Assembly (NCBI GenBank): GCA_018340805.1
Contig: JACMZG010001908.1
Coordinates: 14,576,981-14,640,980 of the forward strand
Direction: 5' to 3'
Source of the DNA: Microvelia longipes
Lineage: Eukaryota > Arthropoda > Insecta > Hemiptera > Veliidae
DNA length: 64,000 bases
A model generated the notes under the pieces. It worked only from the letters and a program-made list of their open reading frames with translations, had not been told where the DNA came from and did no database searches. Positions 45,889 to 57,838 of the stretch are shown here, piece by piece (the stretch's first letter is position 1; each line of letters opens with the position of its first letter). Both the position numbers and the translations under genes were made by a program.

Positions 45889-47118
45889 GTACGTAAATGA
45901 AAATATCATCTAATTATTTCGTTACAGGAATGTACAGATTCGAAAAAAAGAAAAATTGTGAAATCCATCTACTTTACGATATAGCTACTATATTGAAAAT
46001 TGGATTTTAACTGATAATTTGAACTTAAATTTTAAATGAATTGGTTATTAAGAGTATTTAGCTCCTTTAATAACTAACACTCATAAGCTGCAAGTGCCAT
46101 TCGAATCTTTGCATTACTGAAGAGTATTAATAGACCGTAGTACAATCTCTAACAGAGGTCGTGGTGTTAAATATATGATACCAATAACAACTGTAAGACA
46201 CATTAAAGAATGCAAAAAACAATGTATTATTAACTGTTTCCATCTAATTTGCTCGTCGAGTTAAATAACAGAACAATTGCTACTGTCTGATATTGTTTGC
46301 TACTAATTTACTGTAGCAAAAAACTACTGTCTGTCAGGAGAAACTTGTTGGCTCTGTTGAATGTCGTAAGCCGGTGCTACATTGGGAATTATGAAAACAT
46401 GTGGAAGGACTTTGTTTATATGATTATTAACAAAGTTTACTCCTCTGATTTTTTTTCTATTGGCTTGTCTTTTAATTCAACTAAGAATCCGACGGTTGGT
46501 TGGACGTAAGTGGGTCTGTGGTTTGTAAAATAAAAGAAAACATGTACCGCTGAATGGCGGTGCTTGTAGCGTGGTATGTGGGAAGTTTTCAATTTTGGTT
46601 GCCACCACAGATCTACCGCAACAAAGAGGTAAGTTAAATTAGTGAATTCTCTATGTTCCCCCCAATTTCGTTGAGGGGAAACAGGTAGGAGCCGACGCAT
46701 TAAGTCCCGAGAGGTAAAAACTTCCAAAATTCACCATTGAATCCCAAAGGAGCTCAAGTAAAAAGTCATTCCTAGACGTGTATATGCGATTTTTTTCTAA
46801 ACAACTATTTAGAAGAAAATCAGTATTATTATAAACATTTGCCGCTACACTTCTTTCGATCGCCACGTTGGCCAAAAGTTTCGATTTAAAATGTCTGCGT
46901 ATTTTTAATGTCGGACTCACTATCCATTGTTATTTGATAATAATAATTAATAATAAATAATTGATAATAAATAATTACTAACTCATCTTTTCCGAAAATA
47001 CCTTCGTTAACAAATTCAATTATTTATTTGACAAATAAAAAATGAACAAGGAAGGTTATATCATAACCTTATTGTTACTACTAGCGCCTTCTTAGTGGAC
47101 TTTAGAAAAACTACACCA
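45889..47118. other. Next intron, nothing recognised
   Basis: Minus-strand frames at 46437-46920 overlap each other and show no motif. Confidence 0.4.
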
Positions 47119-47178
47119 GCGACAGTTTTGTAGTTTTTTACAGTCGCCGACAGTAAAAAAAAACTACGAAACTGTCGC
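47119..47178. repeat. 60-bp hairpin
   Basis: GCGACAGTTTTGTAGTTTTT then TACAGTC is followed by GACAGTA, AAAAAAAACTAC and GAAACTGTCGC. The arms are about 28 bp with almost no loop. Confidence 0.85.
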
Positions 47179-48594
47179 AAGTGGAAAAAATAATTTTATC
47201 TACTTTTTTGAGGATGTATATAGCTTAGTTTTCCAAATGCCCGAAAAAATGTTTTCATTACGAAATCGTTTGGTCCGTTGTTAATTCCGCTTTTACCAAC
47301 GATTTATTCCGAATGCTTTAATATTGTCAACAAAACATTATGTTGGTACGGTCAACAAACCTCTAATAACAAATAATGTCGTGTAAGAATTTCTTTATTT
47401 TACACATAGAAAGCTCAATTGATAATGTGAGTGACCTTTCTCAGTATTGAACCTGTAGAAGCTCGTTCAGATCATTATCTTTCTCCGTATTAGCACGACA
47501 CTGCCAATCAATTCTTTGCCAGTATTTGTGCTTGTGAACACAGGTGTTAGTTAGACTCTAATTTTCTAACTTTAACTCAATGCATATATGTCAACAATTA
47601 TTTAGTTCTTGCTTATCACAGCTGTCTGAATTATTACCTTTAAATTTTTGGGTATTGCAACCTTTTTAAATACTCTGTATATTTAATGTAAATATTTTCA
47701 TGATTTGAAAGTTTTATTATTGTACAGATATATCGAGAGTTTTAGTTATCAGAGGTTTCAGAATGACTCGGTATAATTCTCCCTCACGGTAGTCTCTGTA
47801 ATCAGTTATCATATTATCGATTACAAGTCACAACACCCGAGTCTTTTTTTGTTTTAAAAAAATACTTTTTTCACTTAGTAAAAGAAAATTGTAGTTTCCT
47901 TTTGATTTAAATTATTATTTATTAAATAATAATTTATTATTTGAATTAAACAGAATTTTATTGTTTGTTCTTTTCTATTATTTTACTCTTTGTTTCTGTA
48001 TATGAATATACATATATACCTTAAAGTATTTACAAAAGTTTTTATATTCTGGCATTACAATAAATAAAGAGAGTACTATAAGTGGTCCCGATGAGGCCAT
48101 GGCAAACCGAGCGGACCTGCTAGAACGTAAAACGGCCCAAATAAAAAAATCGCTGAATAAATAGCATAATGCCATGTAATAAGAGTCATCTGAGCTGGCT
48201 TACTACCCCTGGACACAGGACCCATTCATGGCTCCAGAGTCAGCTCTCTTCACTATCTACTACTTTGTTGCAGCATTTACAATAAACAACGTCATGCAGG
48301 TCATTAGGAAATGATAAGCATTGATAAGCATTTTTCTTATGTGGAGAGATGTTTTATTTTTTAAATATAAACTATCAAAAATACAATTCACACTCGATTT
48401 TTTTCCTAATATCTGATTCGGATAGACATTCGACACACTATTAGGCGTAGTTATAGCTATAACTTATTCTTCAAGCGAATTATCTTCGAAAAAAATCACG
48501 AATGAGGTGGATGTCCTAGCGGCATTGTTTCCTTTTTATGTGTTCCTGAATACGAAAAAATAGATTTACATAATATTTATTTATATGTATGTAA

Positions 48595-48596
<2 letters not shown>
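47179..48596. other. Non-coding, nothing recognised
   Basis: No supported feature. Confidence 0.4.
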
Positions 48597-49122
<526 letters not shown>

Positions 49123-49231
49123 GTGTGTGTGTATTTTTGTTATCAAACTTATGTATTATTTCCTGACATGAAAATAAATCTCTAGAGACGGCGGGCTAAA
49201 TATATATATATAAGAGATCAATTTCCTCTAC

Positions 49232-49546
49232 GATATCTGTATCTGTAAATACAGATATCGATATCGTATATTACGACCACACGACTGTGTGGACTAAAAT
49301 ACGGGCCTTCGGCCCGTAGCCGCTACGCGGCTCGGCGCTTCGCGCCTCGTCCGCTCCGCAGCGTCGGCCCCACCGGGCCGCTTCGCGGCCCGGGGCCTCC
49401 TGTGGCCGCTTTCGCGGCCACATTGTTGTTGTTTTGTATGTGTTGTTGTTTCATTATTGTTCTTGTTACATGGCATTTTTGCCATGTACCTAGCGAATTT
49501 TCACAGCCTCTCCACACAGGCCCGCTTCGCGGGGCCTGAGAGGCTT
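49232..49546. repeat. Cluster of consecutive perfect hairpins, GC-rich
   Basis: Hairpins follow one another with almost no spacers. They are ATATCTGTAT/ATACAGATAT at about 49233-49259, CCACAC/GTGTGG (49277-49292), ACGGGCC-TTC-GGCCCGT (49301-49317), AGCCGC-TAC-GCGGCT (49318-49332), GGCGC-TTC-GCGCC (49334-49346), CCGGGCCGC-TTC-GCGGCCCGG (49373-49393, extended outward by GGCCCC/GGGGCC), TGTGGCCGC-TTTC-GCGGCCACA (49401-49422), TACATGGCA/TGCCATGTA (about 49467-49488) and AGGCCCGC-TTC-GCGGGGCCT (49518-49537, closed by GCCTCTC/GAGAGGC). The 49300-49425 part is very GC-rich in an AT-rich window. The 3' part (from CATTG at 49420 onward) is shared, inverted and degenerate, with 50775-50945. Confidence 0.88.
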
Positions 49547-50606
49547 CTCACAAATTTGATTTTACTAATTTAAGTTTATTAATACTTTATTATATAGTAT
49601 GCTATAATATTAAAACTAACAAGCATTATAAACAAAAATATATTCATGATTTTTGTTTTTAAATAAAAATACCGTTTCCGTCACTTAGGATCATAGATAA
49701 ACAATTTTAACATAGATGGCTCACTCAAAGATTTAAAAAAAATAGTTGATGGGATGCAGGAGGCTCAAGTAGTACAGTCTAGTGGTGACAGCGTGAAACT
49801 GTCACATATTTTTTTTCATAGATCTTTGTTTACTTTTATTTTTATTTTACTAAACGATTGGCAATTGTTTGTTTTTAAAAAAAATATACAAGCACAATCT
49901 AGTAGAGAATAGAGCAAATATATTTTTACTACAGCCTATTCAAGACTCTAGTGATGAGACCCCCAACTTAAATCATAAACACAAACTTGTCAATTGAGTG
50001 TTCCTACTACACTCGGGAGTGAACCATCTATCTTAGGATTGTCTGATTGAGCTGAAACCGGTCGCAATCGTTTTAGAATGACTTCGACCATATAAAGACT
50101 ACTCGAGGTTCATCCGCTTACGGGCCTGCTTTTGTTCGGCGTGGTTTAGTGGAAGCCATTTTTGTCCTGTCTCTCTGGGACAGCAGGCTTACCAGGATGG
50201 AGCAAGAGGTAGAGGTCCATCTTTATACTATATCCCCACCCTCTAGCAACTAACTAAACCCAACAGATTCGTACAAGTCTTTGACCTGGACGTTATACAT
50301 ATATACAAGATTATATTATATATGTATACCGATTGCGCCATTTTGTGATGGTTCGATTGAGCTGAAATCGGTCTTAATCGATTCAGCTAGCCGTCTACCT
50401 AAACACGAAATACCTTGTTTTAAAGCCTTTTCAAGTTTCAAAAAAAATTTTTTTCAAGACGTCATAACTTGAATTGATGACGTTCATAATTTTTTTATAA
50501 ACAATAGGCCTCGTAACCTCCTCAACATCTCGCGATTTGCAAAGTTTCGTTTCAATTTGAGAAGCCTTCGAGAGTTATCGTTCGCCATACGAAAGGGTAG
50601 AAACTC
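49547..50606. other. Non-coding with a short direct repeat
   Basis: GATTGAGCTGAAACCGGTC at 50045 and GATTGAGCTGAAATCGGTC at 50355 are direct copies 310 bp apart. Otherwise nothing is recognised. Confidence 0.45.
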
Positions 50607-50615
50607 TTATACATA

Positions 50616-50648
<33 letters not shown>

Positions 50649-50660
50649 CATATATATATA
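50607..50660. repeat. (TA)n microsatellite
   Basis: Short TA tract with ACATA interruptions, adjacent to the repeat beginning GGAAGCCAATAGGAACCGAT. Confidence 0.9.
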
Positions 50661-50689
50661 AACTTTTTTCGGACATATATTTTTGTTAT

Positions 50690-50945
50690 CAGGAAGCCAA
50701 TAGGAACCGATTCCGCTCACTCCCACCCTCAAACTTTCCGTCATCCGAACAACCTCATAAGCGTCATTTCATTATGAAAATTCGCTAAAATGCCATATCA
50801 GGATCGCGGTGCGGGCCTGTGACTTGTGTCGACGACAATTCGCTAAATGCTTGGAAAATTGCCATGTAACAAGAAATAATAATAAAAACAAATAATACAA
50901 AAAACAGCAATGCAGCCGCAAAGCCACATTGGGGTCACAGAAATA
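50690..50945 (-). mobile_element. Dispersed repeat, degenerate relative of the hairpin cluster
   Basis: On the complement, CATTGCTGTTTTTTGTATTA, TTCTTGTTACATGGCAATTT and TTAGCGAATTGTC, then AGGCCCGC...CCTGA, follow the same order as 49418-49540. The perfect hairpins are mostly decayed here. The left portion (AGGAAGCCAATAGGAACCGA, ACTTTCCGTCATCCGAA) recurs at 52838-52955. Confidence 0.65.
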
Positions 50946-51703
50946 CATTGAGGCTTCATAACTAAATCAACTAATTGACTTAAAAGTCAACGAGTAACTG
51001 ATAAGACTAACGCATAAACCGAAACCGAAAAATCAAGCAAAAATCGGCTGTGGAGCAAGAAAAAGAACGTTCCAGAAAAAATTCGCCCGGTTTGCGGGAC
51101 TCCAATATGTAGCAACTATGTCTTTTCGTCACATTTCTTATTTTTTAGGACCTTTTTTTATAATCCTACCTCAATACTAACAAAAGAACCCCCTCTTATA
51201 TTCCCCTTTTTTTCTTTCATACTTCTATTGTTGGAAAAGTATTTATTTTTTTACTATCATCTTTTATTTCATGTCGTAATGTAGCGTGTTTAAGGTTTTA
51301 TAGTTTTTTCTGATTCTTTATTCTTTAAGTTTTTCTTGGAATACTTATTGCAAAAGCATATATGTCCCACGATAAACTTGCTTAAGATGTTTAATTCCTA
51401 TTAAACGTACCCTTAACTTAATGATATAACTAATGCGTAAGTTATGTACGAGTTATGTACTCGTATATTTTAATACATAATGTATTATTTTATATACTTA
51501 CATTAGATGCATACGCGAATTTAATTTTGACGATAAGACTTTTTTAGATTAAAGTTATGCATGTATCGTCTAGAGCTATTTTTGACTGCAATATGAACGT
51601 AGTGTGGGCTCTGTCTATTTATAATACATTTGATTACATTTACATTTTGATTTATTGTTCTTACAAGAGAAGGTTAGGTATTACATTTTTTCTAAGACGA
51701 TGA
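50946..51703. other. Non-coding, nothing recognised
   Basis: No supported feature. Confidence 0.4.
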
Positions 51704-52060
51704 GCGTGGCTCTGTGGTAGAGCATCAGCCTTGTAAACACAGGATAGGAGGATATGCGTGGCACTTTGGTAGAGCATCAGCCTTGTAAATACAAGATAGG
51801 AGGATATACGTGGTTCTGTGGTAGAGCATCAGCCTTGTAAACACAAGATAGGAGGATATGCGTGGCACTGTGGTAGAGCATCAGCCTTGTAAACACAAGA
51901 TAGGAGGATATGTGTGGCACTGTGGTAGAGCCTCTTCCTTGTAAACACTATGTAAAGGGATTTGCGGTGAGTTGAGGTAGAGTCTCTGCCTTGTAAACAC
52001 AATGTAAGGTGATCATCATTGCGCTGTGGTCGAGCTTAATAACCTTAAAGACGCAATAAT
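51704..52060 (+). repeat. 52-bp tandem array of tRNA-Thr 5'-half-like units, about 7 copies
   Basis: Units start at about 51704, 51756, 51808, 51860, 51912, 51964 and 52015. The core GCGTGGCTCTGTGGTAGAGC is followed by ATCAGCCTTGTAAACACA. This resembles a tRNA from the acceptor/A-box region (TGGCNNNGTGGTAGAGC) through an anticodon loop CTTGTAA, which would be UGU (threonine). Each unit then breaks off, with no variable loop, T arm or 3' acceptor strand, so no unit is a functional tRNA. The last two copies are the most diverged. The array may derive from a tRNA fragment or a SINE head amplified in tandem. Confidence 0.8.
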
Positions 52061-52594
52061 CTGGTCAGCGAAAAATTATGGCTTTCAAAAGTCGATCTAT
52101 ACAGTTCATAAAAGATGTAGACAATATAGATTACGGATTACAAAATCGTTAAAAATTGTGAAAGAAATGAATTGATAAGAATCTGATTGTTAACGCTAAA
52201 TAGTTGAATAGCTTAATAGTTTAATCGCTTCATATTACTACAGCTAGAAACTAAATTATTAACAATTTTATTATATTTCATGATGTGTGCTATTAAAGGT
52301 CAATGATGATATAGAAGAAAGAGTAACTGAACCACTTGAATACAATATACTGATAGATCACGTGCCTGCAAACAACACGTGAATTCCTTATCTAAATATT
52401 TTTCGCAATAACCTCTTAGATATGCTATGACTAGAGCCGGCATGTGGGTACTCTTAGAAAACACAAAATACCTCGAGTAGGTTTTTGTACCACTCAAGAA
52501 CATTTATAAACAAGCCTTCCACTTCAATAATATTAGATGTCCATCTTTGAAAGTAACTATTACCTAGAGATAATTTTAATTTGGTATTTTTTGG

Positions 52595-52800
52595 GGGGAA
52601 ATTGCTTACAAACTGGCTCGTATAGGGAGCTAGTAGCTCAGAGAATATAAACACAAGTTATATCTACGCGGATGACCTCAACGTACCATTTTTTAGAGGA
52701 AAATCGCTTATTAACTGTCTCGTATAGGGAGCTAGTAGCTCAGAGAACATATATCTTACAAATATATGTCTACGCGGTTGACCTTAACGTACTCCCGAAT
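52595..52800. repeat. 102-bp tandem duplication
   Basis: CTCGTATAGGGAGCTAGTAG occurs at 52617 and 52719, each followed by CTACGCGG(A/T)TGACCT and AACGTAC. Confidence 0.9.
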
Positions 52801-53584
52801 TTATGAACTGATTGTTAAGATAAAGATTTTAAAAATCATCAGGAAGCCAAGTGGAATCTATCCACTTTACTCCCCTTTTCACTTCCGTCATACGAAAAAC
52901 CTAATAAACGTCAATTCCAGGGGGAAAATCTTATGAAAATTCGGTAAAACCATAATATATATAATATATTCTTTTCTACCATTTTTAAAAAATTATGATA
53001 GTTTTATCTTTTGATGGCAATATTTTCATCCAAGCCTCTAAAATAAAGTATGTAGACTTTAATTTCTTTAATCTTTAATTTCTCTTTCTTCATAATATGT
53101 CTTTAGATATATTATCAAAAATTTATATAATTGGTTATAAAACCAAATTTTCCTGTAATAGTGAAATGTCCGGTATTAATCATGAAAATATTTTTGAAAA
53201 AACGCTTTTTTTAAAGTTCGCTAATAGGATGTTATTTAACGAGAAAAGGAGTTGACAGTATTTCTATATAGAAATTAGATGTGCTTGTTAATTTTGTATA
53301 ATATCGAATTTTTTACCCTTGGGACTAATGATAACGCGATGTCTTGATAACAGACATGATATGTCGTCATGTATGTTATCAACAGACTTATAGCGCTAAT
53401 AAGAAGGCTTGCCAAACAAAACTAATTAAAGACCCCTCGACTTTCTTCTTTAATTTAGACTAATTATTTTTACTGTTGGCTTCTTTTTACTTTTCCTTAT
53501 TCATACTGTTGTTATATTGGAAAAGTATTGTGTTTTCACTTACAATACGAAACTAAGAGTTCACCTAGATTATCTACTTTTGAT
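52801..53584. other. Non-coding with a repeat fragment
   Basis: 52838-52955 resembles 50690-50795 (ATCAGGAAGCCAAGTGGAAT, ACTTCCGTCATACGAA, AAAATTCGGTAAAACC). The rest is unassigned. Confidence 0.5.
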
Positions 53585-54375
53585 TTTTACTTTTTTTTCA
53601 TTTATACCGTTGGTATAAAGGAAAAGGTTTGCGTTTGCCATTATATACGAAACCGGGATAACACCGAGTAGTTTTCTCAAAGTTGTGTGTCTGTTAGCAT
53701 CGTACCTAGCAGTGTATTTATGCTAGAGAGTAGAAACTTTGTACAAAAATCAATCTATATAGCACAACTATATCAATAGTTGTGCTATTGATATAGCACA
53801 AGTTAGTTGTAATATTTTAATGACGTCATTAACCCGCAATAATGAGTCATCAAAAATCTCGAAAAATCATGAAACGCGGATAAATGTTGCGATCAATTTG
53901 AGATTTAGCACGCATTTGGCCATGTATAATACTAAAATATGTGCTGTTTTATCTCATTGTCAGTATTAGTTCATTGTTATGCAATGACTTGTGTACGTTT
54001 TTTAAAAAAATTGTATGTAATCAGAAAATGATCTAATTGAAGTGAAATTCTGTACATGTGTATACCTTTACGTAATAAATAAGTAAACTTGAGTTTTGTT
54101 TCATTGCGACAATTATATCCATAATTTTTGTTTGATCATAAAAGTTAAGTTGCATCGAGTGTGGTCCTTGCCTGAATGGGTGACCGTTGGGAATAAAATG
54201 GATGTATTTACTATCTTAGGACGAGCGAAGCGAGACTAAAGACGTGTTAAAGTATAAATTTAACGTCTTGTATATCCTGAGGACGAGCGAAGCGAGTCTG
54301 AAGTAGGGAGGATATGCGTAGCAAATCCGATGTGATGAGGAAAAGTTCCGAGGTACCCCGTACTTGATTTTTTTA
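53585..54375 (+). mobile_element. Dispersed repeat, copy 2 (about 790 bp)
   Basis: Blocks TTTATACCGTTGGTATAAAG, GACGTCATTAACCCGCAATA, GATCAATTTGAGATTTAGCA, CTTGTGTACGTTTTTTAAAA, GGACGAGCGAAGCGAGTCTG and AGTTCCGAGGTACCCCGTAC occur in the same order as at 57095-57838. A small hairpin (AGCACAACTAT...ATAGTTGTGCT, 53770-53795) is specific to this copy. No ORF is present. It is probably a non-autonomous element. Confidence 0.82.
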
Positions 54376-55525
54376 TTGTGATTACTTTTAATAGTCATAA
54401 TTATAGATTGCTGCAATGTAAAATAGTATATACATAAACTAATAACAAGTCTCTTCACAATAACTGTTTTTATTAGGAAGCAAGAGCCGACTTTCGACCT
54501 CTTGTGGCCATCCTCAGTCTAGACTAACAGTAAAAAACACAATTTAAAAACTAGAAAACAATAAATAACTAATAAATAAAATCGTAAAAAGGCAGAATAA
54601 AATAAATAACTAAAATAAAGAAATAATATAATGAAAAAGTTAGAATACATAAACAAATAAATAGAAGGTTAAAAAATGATGAAATAAATTAAATAAAACC
54701 TATAACCTTAAACAATTATAAATTCAACTTCAAATCAACTTTTAATAGTGGTTTTTACTAAGCATACTTTTATAATAGTAGGTCTACTTAATAAAGTATG
54801 GGAGGTGGCTTAAAATGAACCCTCTACCTCTGCAAATATTTGACCTTAAAAGTTAAGTTAGCATCCATCACTTTAACGAGTCATTAAATGAAAACTATTT
54901 AAGACACAATCCGAACATCTTTTCCTCATTATCATGCTTAATAAATCTACATTTATTACAAATTGCCATAAATACATCATTCATGATTATTAAGGCTATT
55001 GATTGTAATCACCAACAATTATGGTTAAATTTAGCCTTACTTTCTACACTTACCAACTTTACATAAACTTTTCTAGTTAAAATTTCAACTCGAAGTCATC
55101 ATTAAGTCTATAAATACGCTTTTTTCCAACTTTACGAACATGAAAATTTCACTTCATAATAAGTAGTGTGTGAATTTGCCCTTGTTTAGCTGTTTCGTTT
55201 CTCACGGGTTAGTTTGACTGGTGATAGATATTTTTACTTTTACTTACTATGCTGACTCTGTGCATTATTTAGTTATAACGTTTGTTATAACTAAAGTTTT
55301 TTTTGGTTTTTCTTCTTTTTTTTTTTTTTTGGTTATTTGAACTAGTGTTGAAAGAATAATTCATTGACTTTGCACGTGTTGGGGAAATTATTGTGACTAT
55401 TTTTTACTGTTTAAATTGTATAATTTTAATCTTTTTTAGAGAAGAATAAATCCAAAAATCCAAAAAGAAAAATGTATTAAGAATAAATCCAGTTTACGCA
55501 CATTGTTAATTTTGAATACCTATAT
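54376..55525. other. Non-coding, AT-rich
   Basis: 54540-54700 is low-complexity (AAATAAATAACTAAAATAAA type). No gene. Confidence 0.45.
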
Positions 55526-55833
55526 CATAGAGATATTATTACTAGAGGGGTACTAAAGGTCAAATTTTGAAGCATCGAAAAAGTAACCTGACCCCTTTGC
55601 TTATAAATAAAATCAAATAATTAGTATAAAATTACAATTACTAATATAGAAGAACGTTAAAAATACAAATCAAAACACAAACAATGTGCGGGAAGCCGAA
55701 ATAAATTGATTTATCATAACCTAAACTTACTCTTGTAGAAGGTTTCAATGAGGTTACACAGAGCCCCAAAAAGATATTTCAGGACACTCAATGTATTGTG
55801 ATAGACTATGCCCGTCTAGTATATATATCTATG
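55526..55833 (+). mobile_element. CATAGAG-family MITE, copy 4
   Basis: Ends CATAGAGATATTATTACTAG and TCTAGTATATATATCTATG. The internal blocks CAAATCAAAACACAAACAAT and AATGAGGTTACACAGAGCCC are intact. The flanks CCTATAT and CCTATTAT suggest a slightly altered 8-bp duplication. Confidence 0.87.
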
Positions 55834-55964
55834 CCTATTATAACAGTAAAGAATTTGTTTGGTGCGAGACCGCTACTCGGGCCGTTCGGTCCGCTCAAAA
55901 AGAATGGTCCCCGAAAGGAAATATCCCAAGAAAATATATATATAATATTCAAATAAAGGATTAT

Positions 55965-56260
55965 TCATCCGAAGGATTCCGAAAGAATATTCTCCGAAAG
56001 ATCCCCGAAGAATATCTCCAAAGGTCCCCCGAAAGAAATTCCAAGGTCCCCGAAGGATATTCCAAGGTCCCGAAGAAATATCCCAAAGGTCCCCGAAAGA
56101 AATATCCCAAAGGTCCCCGAAAGGAATATTCCAAAGGTCCCCGAAAGAAATATCCCAAAGGTCCCCGAAAGGAATATTCCAAAGGTCCCCGAAAGAATAT
56201 TCCAAAGGTCCCCGAAAGGAATATTCCAAAGGTCCCCGAAAGGAATATTCCAAAGGCCGC
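55965..56260. repeat. 24-bp tandem array, about 12 copies
   Basis: The unit is AAAGGTCCCCGAAAGGAATA then TTCC, with AAATATCCC variants. The period is a multiple of three, so all frames stay open as 8-residue repeats. The 170-codon + frame starting at 55791 begins inside the adjacent MITE and is not a gene. Confidence 0.95.
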
Positions 56261-56274
56261 CTGCATGCGGACCA

Positions 56275-56302
56275 TAGGTTTTATAACTAGTTATAAAACC
56301 TA
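56275..56302. repeat. Perfect 28-bp palindrome
   Basis: TAGGTTTTATAACT followed directly by AGTTATAAAACCTA, zero loop. Confidence 0.9.
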
Positions 56303-57094
56303 GGCTTTTGTTAATTATTGGCTGCTTATTTTCATAAAGAATCATAAAACCGTGGCAGTTGTTTATTATTTATTTGCTTCTTTCTGTTATATAGAATCGT
56401 GAGTTTTTTCCGTAAGGCCTATTGGTATCGAAATGCATCTCGTAATTGCTAATTGTTGTGGCTACTCCCATAAAATTATTCGTTATTGCAAATAGTTTTA
56501 ATCTTTCTTAACTGCCAGTCTGGTTAAAAGCCCAGACTGCCAGCCCTTTTAGTACTTACTTGGACGTCAAGTGCGGAGCGACTCGCCGTTTTTTCTCAGC
56601 GGTAATAGATCGCGGCCCCACTGTATGGGACCCTTGTAATTGTTTGGTTTTCCTCTTTCTTCTTTTGTAGAAACAAAAGCGTGTTTTGTTTATTATAATT
56701 ATTTTATATTTGTAATTATTATTTAAATTTATGTAAATTTATTTCTTATATGTTCTCTAAATCGATAATATATTACGCATATTTATGCTAACGCATAAAA
56801 TTATTTAAATATTATATTTACCTTAACATTTATTACAATATTTTTACAAAACAATAAATATTTAGTTTTTTAACATTATTCACGATATTATTGTTTGAAG
56901 TTTGTAAATAATTTAGTTTGTTTGTCTTTTCATTTTGTGCCATCATGATTTTCCTTGATCGTTTTAGTTTCCTCAATGCGATATCCATACTTAAACAACT
57001 TTTAGCATACTTCCGAACAAAAAAAAGCTAATGAAGTTGGGTATATGAAAGAGGATAGGTGGTGTTTTAAAAGGGGGAGACGTGCTGATTAAGA
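56303..57094. other. Non-coding, nothing recognised
   Basis: A GC-richer patch near 56505-56635 has no identifiable feature. Confidence 0.4.
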
Positions 57095-57838
57095 CTATTT
57101 TTCCTCATTTATACCGTAGGTGTATGTGGAAAAGTATTGTGTTTGCAAAAATATCCGAAACCGGGATTTTATCCGAATTATCCGTTTCAGGTGTTTGTTA
57201 GACCTCCTGAGTGGTTTTCACAAAGTTGAATGTCTGTTATCATCGTAGCTCCTAGTGCTAGAGAGCTGTTATTTATGCTAGAGACATGAATCTTTGTACA
57301 TCAAGTCTATCAGCCGACCACTGTAATTTTGCTATTCGCAAAATATTTTTTATGACATCATTAACCCGCAATAATGACTCAGCGGAAATTTTGAAAAATC
57401 ATAAAACAGAAAAATGTCGATCGGATTGAGATTTGGCACGCATGTATTAGCTATATGTATGACACTAACATATGTACCAAGTTTCATTACATTATCAGCA
57501 TTAGTTCAAGTTTAATTACATGACTTGTGTACGTTTTTTTAAAAAATCGAAAATAATCAAATTGAGTTAAAATTTGGTAAAAATATATACACCTTTACGC
57601 AATAAATAAGAAAACTAAGTTTTATTTCAAAACTGCATCGAACGTGGTCAGTGTCTGAATGGTTTACCGCTGAGAATGAAACAAATGTATTTATTATCTG
57701 AGGACGAGCGAAGCGAGTCCGAAGACATGCTGCAGTATAAATTTGGCGATCTGTATATTCTGAATCAGGGAGGATGAGCGTAGCGAATCCGATGTGACGA
57801 GAAAAGGTCCCGAAGTACCCCGTACCCGATTTTTTTTC
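57095..57838 (+). mobile_element. Dispersed repeat, copy 3 (about 745 bp)
   Basis: CCTCATTTATACCGTAGGTG, AATTATCCGTTTCAGGTGTT, ATTAACCCGCAATAATGACT, GGACGAGCGAAGCGAGTCCG and GTACCCCGTACCCG run in the same order as at 53585-54375. A further tail fragment (GGAAAAGTTCCGAGGTACCC) lies at 57970. Confidence 0.82.

Noticed and set aside
46437..46920. Two overlapping minus-strand frames of about 90 codons
   Set aside because: They overlap each other in different frames and show no motif.
49294..49517. Arg/Ala-rich minus-strand frames
   Set aside because: Translation of the GC-rich hairpin cluster, with both frames open because of composition.
51704..52060. Functional tRNA gene cluster
   Set aside because: No unit has a T arm, variable loop or closing acceptor strand, so a cloverleaf cannot be completed.
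54300..54370. TGATGAGGAAAAG as a ribozyme core
   Set aside because: GAAA follows directly with no room for helix II.
55791..56345. 170-codon basic repeat protein and its antisense glycine/phenylalanine-rich counterparts
   Set aside because: The 24-bp period keeps all frames open, and the putative start lies inside a MITE.
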